NCBI GenBank assembly: GCA_900491605.1
Contig: UESW01000089.1
Location: 36,456 to 100,455, forward strand
Reading direction: 5' to 3'
Source: Calamus simplicifolius
Taxonomy: Eukaryota > Streptophyta > Magnoliopsida > Arecales > Arecaceae
DNA length: 64,000 bases
The position numbers and the translations under genes were made by a program. Positions 1 through 10,379 of the stretch are shown in pieces; within the stretch, counting starts at the first letter, position 1, and each line of letters begins with the position of its first letter. The notes beneath the pieces were generated by a model that saw nothing but the letters and a program-made list of their open reading frames with translations, had not been told where the DNA came from and made no database searches.

Positions 1-2514
1 GGATGGAAGAGTCAGTTCGTCATTGCTGAGGGGAACATTGGTTCCGACTTTCCTCGGAGATGGGAAAATTTTGTCCGGGATGCAGAGACGCATCGGCTTT
101 GTCCGAGCAAGAGGAGAGAGATTTGGATGTCCTTCGCAATGGCCAAGTGTTCTCGGCCAACGATTTGTTATCGGAGGGGGCCCTTTTCGCGGCCGGGCTT
201 AGCCCCTTGGACCCGCAAGGTGAGTCCTTCCTTTTACTTTCTCCGCTGTGTGTTGCCCCGACGATCGTGTTTGGATTTAGTTGAATATGTTCCGTTCTTA
301 TAGCCAAGAGGTCGGCATTGTCGAGTCTCGTCAAGAGGAAGAGAGGCAAGTGCCCAGGGGAGAGCAGCGGCGTGGATAGAGGTAGGCCCGAGAAAAGGGC
401 TCATACTTCCGTAAGAAGCTTGTCGGACACCGGAGCGACCACGACAGGAGCACCGGGGGCGATGGAGGATTTAGGGAGGACAGCTGCGATCCCTTGTCCT
501 CCCATGGTGGAACTATCGGATAGTTCGGACGAGACTCCGTTGGCTCGTCCGGCCGTGTCCCCTTTGAAAGATGAGCTGGTGACGGATTCGGCGGAAGCGG
601 TCATTTCTGGGGGGCCTTCCGCCTCCGCAGGTTTACTACTAACTCTAGTGGGCGAGCAAGGGAGAGTGGCCGCTGGTGGAGAGGTTCAGGAGGAGTCCGA
701 GGGTAGCGATGCTGGATCGCCTGTAGCGGGTCAAGAAACAGGCCGGACAGAGGCCTCGGGGAGCCTGCGAGGAGACGCAGGTGATTGTGACCGAAAAAGA
801 TGGGTCGGAAGAAGAAGCGCAGCAAGGTGAGAGCCATGCAATGGGGACCCCTTCAAAAAGGATTTTGGGGAGGCTGGCACTTGGGTTGGCCGAATTGTCC
901 GAAGAAGCTCAAGCTAGGGTTCTGATAGAAGAGGCTGGGCAGTTGAAGGCCTCTCAGCTGGAGGTCACCCGGGTTTGTTCCTCGGGCGGAGATGGCCAGC
1001 CTAGTAGCTCGAAGGCGGGTGTTGAGGAGGCATTTTCTGCCTTAATAAGGTCGGCCTTGTACCCGGGTGTGGATCCTTCGGCGAACAGGTTCGCGGATCT
1101 GGAGTTGGTTGATGCTGCATTCGGGCAACACGGAGTGGCCGAAAGTATCCATCTTCTCCTCGATATTGACAATACGACCCTCATGAGGATGACACGGGCC
1201 TATGCCTCGCGGGTGAGTTACCATTCCTGGGTAGTGGATACTTTCCGGTTGACTTGATTGTATATTCTTACTCTTTCTTCATCCTGTAGAGTGTTTTGCT
1301 TTCCCGGGCGATGTGCTGGCATTTGAGTTTGGCGATGGGGGCCAGCATTCAGGCCAGGAGAGACAACGCCGAACTTCGATCGCGAGTGGAGGTGTCCGAG
1401 AAGTTCGAGGAACTTTGGCCATTAGCAATAGAAGTTTGGTGGGGATGAAGGCATCATATCAGGCCGCTCTAGCGAAGCGTCTAAACAAAAATGCAAAGTG
1501 GAGGAGTTGCAGGGACTCCTGGCGAAGAATGACGACGCGTGCTTGGAGCTGGCTAGAGTTAAGTCAAAACATTCCGAGGAGGTGGCGGCGATGCAGCGGA
1601 AACATAATGAGAGTTTGGGCCGCTGGGGAAGGAGGCTGCCGATGAGAGAAAGCGCCTGACCAGAATGCTCAGTGAAATAGAGGAGAAGCTGCAGCGGCGC
1701 GATGACAAAGTTGCTGACTTGAGAGTCAGCGCTAAATGGCACGAAGGGATGATAGCTCGGTTGAGTAACGAGCTATCTCAAACCCGGGGAGAGGTCGAAA
1801 GCAAGCAGTCGAGAATTAATGCTCTTCAGGAGAGGGTCGAGTTGGTTGGAGCTGATAGAACAAGGGCCAGGGGTGAGGCCGAAGAGCTGACCAAAAGGTT
1901 GGCCAGACAAGAGGAGGAGGTACGATCTTATTCCCCCCTCTTTTTTAACTTTCTTTGTTGATGCCTTGTGGTGCCGACCGATTTCGGTTTCGCAGATGGC
2001 AAAGTTAAGGTTGGAGAATCGGGCTTTCCAAGGTGAGCTCGTATCTAGCCGTAGTAGGAGCTCAGAACTCGAGGCGCGGGCCGGCGAGTTCGAGGAGCAA
2101 ACCGTTATTCTGCGGGCTCAAGTCACGGAGGCTGAGAGGCAAGTTGCCGAGGCTAAGGTGCAACTCGCCATACTTAAGGGGGAATAGGACGTAATCGGCG
2201 CTGACGCCTTCCAACTCGGAGTGGAAGAGTGCAAAGACAAGATATCCAGCGAGCATCCGGAATGGGATCTCTCTTTTCTGGATACTGAAGCTCCTGATGC
2301 TGGTGAGTCCAGAGGAGAAGAGGAGGATGAATACGTCGACGCCTCCGATACCGATACTGGTGCCGCCCCGGGTCTCAGCGAGGCCGTAGCTTCTGAAGGA
2401 CGATCCCAGTCTGTCTCCGAGGGGGCAAAGGTATTAGAGAAAGGCGAATCAAGTCACGCCTCTGCGGACGTAACCGAGGGTTATTCCAGAACTGATGTGG
2501 TTCCCGGCCTTTAA
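1..2514 (+). pseudogene. Antisense extra ORF (coiled-coil protein) of the Tat-type gypsy element, partial
   Basis: The window opens inside a spliced plus-strand reading frame lying opposite to the gypsy pol genes. Coding pieces are about 2-219, 304-830, 781-1212, 1290-1660, 1620-1919 and 1996-2514, with plausible GT..AG introns (donors at 220, 1213 and 1920; acceptors ending at 303, 1289 and 1995). The middle is acidic and Ser/Gly-rich. From about 1480 onward it is heptad-like coiled coil (KVEELQGLLAKND, EEKLQRRDDKVADLR). A C-terminal stretch with HPEWDLSFLD resembles the tail of the second copy at 37648-39906. Frame changes near 60-100, 790 and 1640 and a TAG after KLAILKGE-like residues at about 2187 break it. 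Tat-lineage elements are known to carry extra antisense ORFs between integrase and the 3' LTR, and this position fits. The function is unknown. The start lies outside the window. Confidence 0.7.
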
Positions 2515-2800
2515 GAGCCACCCCTGTATTTCACTTTCAGTAATTCTGCTTGACGTCTTTCAATGAATGAACTTTCTACTTCTATTTGAGTGTTTTTCCT
2601 TGGACGGTCCTTTGCTCCAAATTTTGCCTCAATCGTAGGCGACTTATGGCTTGTTGACGCTCTTTGGTCATCTTTATTTCGGGATCGAGGGAACGCATTG
2701 GCTAGGCCCAGGGCAGGGCGATAGCCTTGACTGGTGAACCGAAAGATGATCTGATTCGGTTCATGTTCGTTCGATGCAATAAATTAATTAAAAATTTGAG
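2515..2800 (+). other. 3' flank of the antisense ORF
   Basis: No ORF is supported. The stretch follows the stop codon of the coiled-coil ORF and has a T-rich, AATGAA-containing sequence (about 2563-2580) that could act as a 3' UTR and poly(A) region. It leads into the tandem array that starts near 2800. Confidence 0.35.
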
Positions 2801-3216
2801 GAACGAAGTTGGTCGGTTAAGGCCGACCGGTAGGGTAGGTCGGCTAGGGTCGATGATAAAGCAGGTCGGCTAGGGCCGACGATAAAGTAGGTTGGCTAGG
2901 GCCGACGATAAAGTAGGTTGGCTAGGGCCGATGATAAAGCAGATCGGCCAGGGTCGACGACGAAGTTGGTCAGGTAGGGCGATGATAAAGTAGGTCGGCT
3001 AGGACCGACGACGAAGTGGGTCGGCTAGGGCCGACAACGAAGTTGGTCTAGGGCCGACGATAAAGTAGGTCGGCTAGGGCCGACGAGCAAAGTGGATCGG
3101 CTAGGGCTGAGAGCAAAGTGGGTCGGCTAGGACCGACGGCGAAGTTGGTCGGCTAGGGCCGACGAGCAAAGTGGATCGGCTAGGGCCGACGACAAAGTAG
3201 GTCGGCTAGGGCCGAC
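2800..3216. repeat. Tandem array A, unit about 26-30 bp with GTCGGC..GCCGAC dyad
   Basis: About fifteen degenerate copies of a unit centred on GGTCGGCTAGGGCCGAC followed by a GATAAAGTA-like spacer. Each unit has an inverted repeat (GTCGGC, short loop, GCCGAC). It lies between the convergent antisense ORF and the gypsy pol gene, so it belongs to the element's spacer. Confidence 0.85.
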
Positions 3217-4904
3217 ATATGAGGGTAGTTGCCGAAGTATTTTTTGCTTCCTTTGGTCACTTCCTTTTTCTTTGAATGAAAGAATGGTTTGCGTAGCCTT
3301 CACGCTCATTTTTGTTTTGAGACGCTCAATTTTGTCGCACAAGTTCTTCGAGAAATTAACTTCGCTGGGGAGCCATCGACGAACAATCGGTCTTCGTGCT
3401 TTTTGCTATCCTACCAGCACCCTGCCATTCTGCAGAAAAATCAGTTTTTTATTTCACCGAAATTGATGATACGGCTCTGTAGGGAGCAAAAAGCTGTTCT
3501 GGTGCTTTCCGGAAGGTTTTTAGGGTAGTTGTTCTTTTCCCATGCGGGTCATTTTGACGTACGGCGCACGCACCCGTTTACCATTGGAGGATATTACTTT
3601 CGTAGGATGATCTCCTGAACTTGCTAGTCTCCATAATGTCAGTGGGCGATTCTCTACGTTTAATGGTCGCGATTCGGGATCAAAAGGAAATCTTTGCATG
3701 CGTCACAGTTCAGGCGGTGGGCTCGGCGCGCAATAGGGCGCCGCTTTCATCCTGGGAGGCCACATGGAGGCATGGCCCAGGTGTTTGAATCTCGGGGCTT
3801 ATGACCTTGGTAATTGTTCCCGGTTCATTTTTGCCTATAAAAAAGGGGGAAGAGGGGTCGTGTTAAGTCGTCCCCAAAGTTTCTTTCCCATTAGAGTTTC
3901 CACCATGCTCCTATCCTTGACGCTGCGAGTGGGGGGATCGAGCTCTCCTCTCGTAAGCCCTTTGCCTCCGGACAGCTAGGGTGATGAAGGAGATGCTGAA
4001 GAATGGCTCGCCCTTAGGGGATGAGTCCCGGAGGTCATATGGAGAGCGCACAGGGAGGACGTAAAGATCACACGGAGAGCGCACATATGCGCTTCCAGTG
4101 TGACCTTTGTGGTTCCCCTTTGGGGACGTAAGGTAGGAAGTGCACGCGGGCTCCCCATGACTCGCTTAAACTTCTCCTCCTCCCCCGATTTGGATTCCTG
4201 GGCTCGCCCGCCTGGGGAATCTTTCACCACATGGGGAGGGGGTGATAGCGTGCCGCCCGCCGACACTTTGCCTTGGAGTTTGGGCAAGTTGGGGCGGTGC
4301 ACACTCGGTTTGGGAGAGCGTTCCGACGCCAGGGTCCGCTGGCTTCCTACCTACTTGCCGGGGGGTCCCTTGGTTGGGTGGTCTGGGGTAATATCCCGTC
4401 CACCCTTTCCAATCACCCTGATATCTCGGTTGGGTCACCGAGATATCATTATTAACTAGAGCTGGCCGCAACGGTTGGTCCATGTCGCCCGCCCATTATC
4501 AGCTCGAGCTGATTGGATGCGGCTTATCTAGCTCGTTGGTCGGGACAGCCGCTCAGGTCTGCTTTGGAGCAGTTGCCCGAGTTTTGTACTTGTCTTTATT
4601 TTATGCATTTCAATGCTCTTGTAACGCCTCTCAGGAATTTGTAATTGGTTTTGATGGCAATGAAATAAAGAGAGTTCTATTCTGTTTCTCAATCTCTATT
4701 TCTCCTGTGCCAATTTGTTGTTGCCTGACATGGGGTATGTGGCATTCGGTTTTAGGTGAGGATCTCGCACCATCCGAACTAGTTGGGGCTTGCAAGCTGC
4801 CCTGGTCCAAACAGAGGATTAGAGATTGTTCGGTAGCAGAATACGCTCCTCATCTTGGTCAGAAGCTCGGAGTTTTATGCCTCGTCCCTATTGGAAACCG
4901 AATG
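3217..4904 (+). other. Spacer with a candidate non-coding transcription unit (TATA 3836, AATAAA 4664)
   Basis: This stretch inside the gypsy element has no convincing protein. It does have a strong TATA box (TATAAAAAA at 3836-3844) after a GC-rich upstream segment, and a poly(A) signal AATAAA at 4664-4669. The ORFs that happen to be open here (such as 4100-4459) overlap each other in several frames and have no recognisable domain. It may be an extra promoter and transcript of the element, or an old LTR fragment in plus orientation. I could not find matching LTR ends. Confidence 0.4.
3836..3844 (+). promoter_or_regulatory. TATA box inside element spacer
   Basis: TATAAAAAA preceded by about 300 bp of GC-rich sequence and followed by a purine-rich leader. 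It resembles the promoter layout ahead of the antisense ORF copy at 37276. Confidence 0.45.
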
Positions 4905-5325
4905 CTTATGGCTCGGCCTTGCCGAGGTTTGGAGAATTTGCCACTTGTCCCTGCCAAGGTTCGAAAAATCTGTTGTTCGGCCCAGCCGATGTTCGAAGAA
5001 TTTACTGCTCGGCCCGACCGAGGTTCGGAGATGTTTTACTTGGCCCTGCCAAGGTTCGGAGAGTTTGTTGCTCGACCCTGCTGAGGTACGGAGAACTCAT
5101 TGCTCGGCCCAGCCGAGGTTCGGAGAACTTGTTACTTGGCCCTGCCAAGGTTCGGAGAATCTGTTGCTCGGCCCAGCCGAGGTTCGGAGAACTCATTTCT
5201 CGGCCCAGCCAAGGTTCGAAGAACTTGTTACTTGGCCCAGCCAAGGTTCGGAGAATCTGTTGCTCGGCCCAGCCGAGGTTCGGAGGTTTGCCGCTCGGCC
5301 TAGTCGAGGTTCGGAGATTCGGGGC
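4905..5325. repeat. Tandem array B (short block), unit about 31-33 bp
   Basis: About thirteen copies of the GAGGTTCGGAGAA-linked unit found again at 6572-7922. Each contains CTCGGC-CCA-GCCGAG or CTTGGC-CCT-GCCAAG. One copy near 5230 has the CTTGGC/GCCAAG arms around the CCA loop, so arms and loop are not strictly linked. Long ORFs through this block in several plus frames are artefacts of a stop-free repeat unit. Confidence 0.88.
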
Positions 5326-5744
5326 TCGGAGAAGTGACTTAGTTGCCACTATGAGCCGTAGTGTTACGTCCCTGTGGTGCTTGGTGAGGGGCATCAGGGC
5401 GGAACGGGTGGTACATGGTCACGCTCTTCATTTATGACGTTATCCCTTCCGAGGGGACGAATTACTGCCAAGCGCTGGAATTCTTCCCTTTTTGCATTTC
5501 CCGAAAGGGGGCCAGCTTAAAAGAGCTTGGGGAAGCGTCGAGAGCATTCATTACGGGGGGCCGGCAGATCGGGAGATACTCTGTTCAGGGGGGTTCCCGA
5601 ACAGTCTGTCGACATTTACCGATCTTGCTCGGGATGGGGCGTGACCCTTTGGATTCCGTAGGCGCTAGTTAAAGTGGCGACACGCGGCGAACTCTCACAG
5701 GTCGGTATTTATAGCCCGACTGATCGAGATACTCGCCTGAAGAG
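5326..5744. other. Unique spacer upstream of the small coiled-coil ORF
   Basis: GC-rich unique sequence between array B and the TATA box at 5745. Short open frames here lack any recognisable domain. It ends with a second TATA-like stretch (TATTTATAG, 5706-5714) and probably serves as the upstream region of the small ORF. Confidence 0.35.
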
Positions 5745-5752
5745 TATAAATA
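5745..5752 (+). promoter_or_regulatory. TATA box of small coiled-coil ORF
   Basis: TATAAATA lies 62 bp upstream of the ATG at 5814. A weaker TATTTATAG is at 5706-5714. Confidence 0.45.
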
Positions 5753-5813
5753 CCGATGAGCAGGGTGCTGGTGCTTACCATCCTTTCGGTTCAGTCTTTA
5801 AACAACTTTCAAC

Positions 5814-6084
5814 ATGGCTTTTCAAGGTGGAGAGCAATCTTCCGACGAGGGGCCACCCCACGATCACCGTCGACGGGCTAGGCCTAGCGTCGACCCTCGC
5901 GAGTCAGTAGCGGCTCGTGAGGGTTGTTGAGGAATATGTTGACGTTTCTACGAGGGAGGCGGAGGCCCTGCGCCGGGTGGCGGACCGGTAGAGGGAAGAA
6001 ATAGTGTCACTCCGCCAGCAGGTCGCCGATCTTACTGAACGCCTGGAGGACCTGCTGGCGTCTGGGAGTGACAGTGAGCCCTAG
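5814..6084 (+). pseudogene. Small leucine-zipper-like ORF in the gypsy spacer, broken
   Basis: The ATG at 5814 opens MAFQGGEQSSDEGPPHD and runs 38 codons to TGA at 5928-5930. In the next frame the reading continues as VVEEYVDVSTREAEALRRV, an in-frame TAG, then EEIVSLRQQVADLTERLEDL and a stop at 6082-6084. So one single-base frameshift and one stop separate this from a protein of about 89 residues with a clear heptad/leucine zipper at its C-terminus and an acidic, proline-rich N-terminus. A TATA box sits upstream, and a T-rich 3' flank with AATGAAAAAGG near 6162 follows. I do not recognise the family. It could be a second extra ORF of this element, independent of the long antisense ORF. Confidence 0.5.
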
Positions 6085-6571
6085 CTAGGGCTTCTTCTCC
6101 TCTTTTCTTTTTCTCTTTTTGTTTCTTTTGTTTCTCTTTTTGTATTTTCCTTTTTTAATCAATGAAAAAGGCCTTTTTTTGATAACCTCTCATTTTATGA
6201 GATTTTAGCTCTGAGAAATGTCACTCGTATATGATTGAATGGTTGGGGAGCCTGGGTGGCTCCACTGGTTCACGCGCTGAGTCATGGCTTTGTTTGAGAC
6301 AGGCGCTTTGTTCGGCAGTTTATAAGGGCATTGCCCAAAGATTTTAGCAGCAAAGTGGGAATTCCCCGGCTTTGCCTGGGGTTCATGGCCGGTCATGTAG
6401 GGCTTGTTGAACCCTTTAGGGGTTTACCGGAGGCGTATTCTTAGCGTCTGTTTAAGGTTTTCGCTCAGTGTGCCTTTTCTCAAATTGACCGAAGTTCTGG
6501 GGACTATTTGGAAGTCCTTCGGCTTTAATCAGGGCCCGCACTTTGGTTTTCTGTCGGGACTTTAGTTCGAA
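6085..6571. other. Spacer between small ORF and the large repeat array
   Basis: No gene is supported. The left part is pyrimidine-rich (likely the 3' end of the small transcript); the rest is unique sequence without domains. Confidence 0.35.
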
Positions 6572-7922
6572 GAGTTATTGCTCGGCCCAGCCGAGGTTCG
6601 GATATTAGTTGCTCGGCCCAGCCGAGGTTTGGAGAATTTTTTACTTGGCCCCGCCATGGTTTGGAGAATTTGTGGCTCGGCCCTGCCGAGGTTCGGAGAT
6701 TTTTTACTTGGCCCTTCCAAGATTCGGAGAATTTGTTGCTCGGCCCAGCCGAGTTCAAAGAATTTTTACTTGGCCCTGCCAAGGTTCGGAGAATTTTTTG
6801 CTCGGCCCAGCCGAGGTTCGGAGAATTTTTACTTGGCCCTGCCAAGGTTCAGAGAATTTGTTGCTCGGCCCAGCCGAGGTTCGGAGAATTTGTTACTTGG
6901 CCCAGCCGAGGTTCGGAGAATTTTTTGCTCGGCCCTGCCGAGGTTCGCTCGGCCCAGTCGAGGTTCGGAGAATTTTTTACTTGGCCCTGCCAAGGTTCGG
7001 AGAATTTGTTGCTCGGCCCAGCCGAGGTTCGGAGAATTTTTACTTGGCCCTGCCAAGGTTCGGAGAATTTGTTGCTCGGCCCAGCCGAGGTTCGGAGAAT
7101 TTGTTGCTTGGCCCAGCCGAGGTTCGGAGAATTTTTTACTTGGCCCTGCCAAGGTTCGGAGAATTTTTACTTGGCCCTGCCAAGGTTCAGAGAATTTGTT
7201 GCTCGGCCCAGCCGATGTTCGGAGAATTTTTTACTTGGCCCTGCCAAGGTTCGGAGAATTTGTTGCTCGACCCAGCCGAGGTTCGGAGAATTTTTACTTG
7301 GCCCTGCCAAGGTTCGGAGAATTTGTTGCTCGGCCCAGCCGAGGTTTGGAGAATTTGTTGCTCGGCCCAGCCGAGGTTCGAAGAATTTTTACTTGGCACT
7401 GCCAAGGTTCGGAGAATTTGTTTCTCGGCCCAGCCGAGGTTCGGAGAATTTTTACTTGGCCCTGCCAAGGTTCGGAGAATTTATTGCTCGGCCCAGCCGA
7501 GGTTCGGAGAATTTGTTGCTCGGCCCAGCCGAGGTTCGGAGAATTTTACTTGGACCTGCCAAGGTTCAAAGAATTTGTTGCTCAGCCCAGCTGAGGTTCG
7601 GAGAATTTTTTACTTGGCCCTGCCAAGGTTCGGAGAATTTGTTGCTCGGCCCAGCCGAGGTTCGAAGAATTTTTACTTGGCCCTGCCAAGGTTCAGAGAA
7701 TTTGTTGCTCGGCCAAACCGAGGTTCGGAGAATTTTTTACTTGGCCCTGCCAAGGTTCGGAGAATTTTTTCTCGGCCCAGCCGAGGTTCAGAGAATTTTT
7801 TACTTGGCCCTGCCAAGGTTCGGAGAATTTGTTGCTCGGCCCAGCCGAGGTTCGGAGAATTTTTACTTGGCCCTGCCAAGGTTCGGAGAATTTGTTGCTC
7901 GGCCCAGCCGAGGTTCGAGAAT
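6572..7922. repeat. Tandem array B (main block), alternating dyad units
   Basis: About forty units of 31-33 bp, mostly alternating two monomers: one with CTCGGC-CCA-GCCGAG after GAATTTGTTG, the other with CTTGGC-CCT-GCCAAG after GAATTTTTA, both followed by GTTCGGA. Each centre is a perfect inverted repeat with 6-bp arms and a 3-bp loop. A unit near 7581 has CTCAGC-CCA-GCTGAG, again paired. Units without full pairing exist (about 6897, 7108, 7268 and 7708). All three plus-strand frames stay open through most of the array because the unit lacks stops. I treat the resulting 300-470 residue ORFs as non-coding. Confidence 0.93.
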
Positions 7923-8092
7923 TCCTGTTCAGATAGGTAACTCGGTTGTGCCGAGGATTAGTAAGCAACATCTGTTTCTTTTCGCAATCTTTGGCAATGT
8001 AATGCATAATGATTTACGTTGCAAATTACGAAAATACGTGTTGAGGGAAGGTATAATGAGGCATATGAAAATGGACTTATAGAGGACATACC
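7923..8092. other. Spacer between array B and end of pol
   Basis: Unique sequence between the last repeat unit and the stop codon of the minus-strand integrase. No feature is seen. Confidence 0.5.
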
Positions 8093-9348
8093 CTATTGAT
8101 AATACTTACGGAGATTGTTCGAGTTCCATGTCCGGGGGATGGATTTCCCGTTTAAATCTTGCAGCTTGTAGGTTCCCGGTCCAATGATCTCCGCTACTTG
8201 GTATGGGCCTTCTCAGTTTGGTGCCAGCTTTCCTTGTTCCAGCGGTTTGGAAACAGAGGCCTTCCGGAGAACAAGGTCGCCAGGCAGGAAGGCTTTCCCT
8301 TTGACTCTGGAGGCATGGTAGCAGGCCACTCTTTGTTGATAAGCAGCCACTCTGATCCGGGCCTTCTCTCTGATCTCCTCTATCAGGTCGAGGTTGGTGC
8401 GGAGCTGTTCGTTGCTAGCTTCCTCTAAATAGCTTTCCACCCGCAACGATAGGAGGCCTATTTCTACAGGGATAACGGCCTCCGTGCCGAAAGCCATCCG
8501 GAATGGGGTTTCACCTGTCGGGATTCTCGGGGTGGTGCGGTAGGCCCATAGAACATGATGCAGCTCCTTCGCCCACCTGCCTTGGGCTCTGAAAAGGCGA
8601 GCTTTGATCCCCTGAAGGAGGGTCCTGTTGGTCACTTCGGCCGCTCCGTTGGCTTGTGGATGCCCGACCGAGGTGAGGTGGTGATGGATTCCATGCTCCT
8701 CACAGAACTGGCATAATTTAGAGTTGTCGAACTGCTTACCATTATCGGTGATTATGGTATGCGGGAGGCCGAATCGACAGATGATGGACCTCCATACAAA
8801 ATCTTTGGCCCATGCCTCGGTTATTTGTGCAACTGCTTCCGCCTCGACCCATTTAGTGAAATAGTCGATGGCAACGAATAGAAATTTCCGCTGCCCCGTG
8901 GCAAGTGCGAATGGGCCGAGGATGTCCATTCCCCATTTGGTGAAGGGCCAAGCGAAGGATATGGAACTAGGTCGGTAGAGGGGAGTCTTTGGATACTTGA
9001 GTGCCTCTGGCATGGGTCGCAGGCTCAAACTAGATCGTCTGCATCCTTCTGCATAGTCGGTCAATAGTAGCCTTGTCGCAGCACCTTATGGCATAGGGAC
9101 CGGCTTCCCAGATGGTTGCCGCAAATCTCTTCATGTACTTCGCACAGAGCATAATCTACTTCGGATGGGCAAAGGCATCTGAGCAGTGGCATGGAGAAGG
9201 ACCATTTGTAAAGCTGGTTGTCGATCAACACGTAGTGGGTGGCCTGTAGCTTCAGCTTTCTAGCCTCTCTCCGGTCGGGTGGAAGCGACCCTTCTTTGAG
9301 ATATTTAAGAATAGGATCGAACCATGATGGTTTAGCTTCAACTTGCAT
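8093..9348 (-). pseudogene. Gypsy (Tat-type) integrase, nearly intact
   Basis: The minus-strand coding segment starts with a zinc-binding N-terminus (EVHEEICGNHLG region near 9100). It continues with the retroviral-type integrase core, in which the three catalytic residues are visible: D in WGMDILGPF, D in TDNGKQF and E in GAAEVTNRTL. After VLRKASVSKPLEQGKLAPN a TGA at 8213-8215 sits where a Trp codon is usual. The reading then continues EGPYQVAEIIGPGTYKL and ends at TAG 8093-8095. A frame change lies near 9061. It would insert element DNA into the host genome. The single premature stop cuts only the C-terminal tail, so the core itself could fold. Confidence 0.88.
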
Positions 9349-9380
9349 TATTCGGTCGGCTTTCGTGATGCTGGGCTTTT

Positions 9381-9971
9381 CTAGGGTCTCCAGGTGAACT
9401 TTTGTTCGGCGTCCATTGATTCCACGGTCGCCAATCGGGAGAGTAGGTCGGCACGGGCATTCTCGGATCTGGGAATCTGAATGATTTCAAATTCGGTAAA
9501 ATGGGGAAGCAGGCTCCGCACCTCTTGAAGATAGCGAACCATGTTCGGCTCCCGAGCTTCAAACTCTCCTCGTACATGACCGGCCACCAGCTGCGAGTCG
9601 GTGAAGGCATTAAGCTTCTCCACCTTCAGATTGCGGGCGATTCGGAGGCCGGCTAACAGGGCTTCGTACTCGGCTTCGTTGTTGGAGGCCAGGAAAGAGA
9701 ACCGGATGCCATACTCAAAGGTTACCCCCTCCGGACTGGTGAGAACTAGGCCCGCACCGGAGCGATGGGCATTAGATGACCCGTTGACATGGAGAAGCCA
9801 TCGGGCTCCAGATTTTGGTTCTTCGGAGGAGTCTGGGGTAGAACCGTCCTCCGGGATGGTACACTCGAGGAGGAAGTCGGCCAGTACCTGAGCTTTGATG
9901 GCTGGGCGAGGTTGAAAGTGTATGTCATGCTCGCTCAACTCGACGGCCCACTTGGTCATTCTTCCCGACAT
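9381..9971 (-). pseudogene. Second (archaeal-like) RNase H of the Tat-type gypsy element
   Basis: The 196-residue frame begins MSGRMTKWAVELSEHDI and contains a second RNase H-like domain. It has LHVNGSSN, SNNEAEYEALLAGLR, TDSQLVAGHV and ENARADLLSRLA. A dual RNase H is a hallmark of the plant Tat clade, which assigns this element. In the usual motif the first block holds a catalytic Asp (DGSS). Here the codon at 9783-9785 reads Asn, so activity is probably lost. The frame shifts near 9381 before the integrase N-terminus. Confidence 0.82.
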
Positions 9972-10043
9972 CTCGGGACGGTGGACTACCGCCTTGATGG
10001 GTTGGTCGGTCAGGACCGTTACAGAATGCGCTTGGAAGTATGG

Positions 10044-10378
10044 CTATAGCTTCCGAACTGAGGTGATTAAGGCCAACACCATCTTCTCAATTCTGCTATA
10101 TCTTGTCTCCGCATCGCGGAGTAGCCTGCTGACATAGTAGATCGGCTTCTGAACTTTGCCTTCTTCCCTGACCAGCACCGAACAGACGACACCCTCTAAA
10201 ATAGCCAGGTACAAGAATAGGGTCTCGCCCGGGGCCAGACTGCTGAGAAGTGGGGGCGAGCCGAGGTATTTCTTGAGATCTTGAAATGATTTTTGACATT
10301 CAGGAGTCCACTGGAAGTTTTTAGCCGACCGGAGGGTTTTGAAGAAGGGGAGGCATCTCTCGGCCGACCGCACCACAA
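10044..10378 (-). pseudogene. Gypsy RNase H-like/connection domain
   Basis: A minus-strand frame with FQWTPECQKSFQDLKKYL, LFLYLAILEGVVCSVLV and KPIYYVSRLLRDAETRYS. This is the domain following reverse transcriptase in plant gypsy elements (first RNase H region). It overlaps RT on the right and continues into the second RNase H on the left through a frame change. Confidence 0.82.
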
Positions 10379-10379
10379 A

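Noticed and set aside
3127..3215. Possible CRISPR-like array (regular short repeats)
   Set aside because: Eukaryotic context, no conserved repeat/unique spacer pattern; simply a degenerate tandem repeat.
4166..4483. Minus-strand 105-residue Pro-rich ORF
   Set aside because: Three overlapping ORFs on both strands in GC-rich spacer; no codon-level support.
4482..5437. Overlapping ORFs of 160-203 residues
   Set aside because: They run through the short block of the same stop-free array in different frames, with no domain.
6578..8082. Three overlapping plus-strand ORFs of 338-473 residues with FARPSRG, LALPRFGEF and LLGPAEVRRI repeats
   Set aside because: All three frames are open because the repeat unit has no stop codon; unit-length variation (31-33 bp) changes frame between units, so no single protein is conserved.
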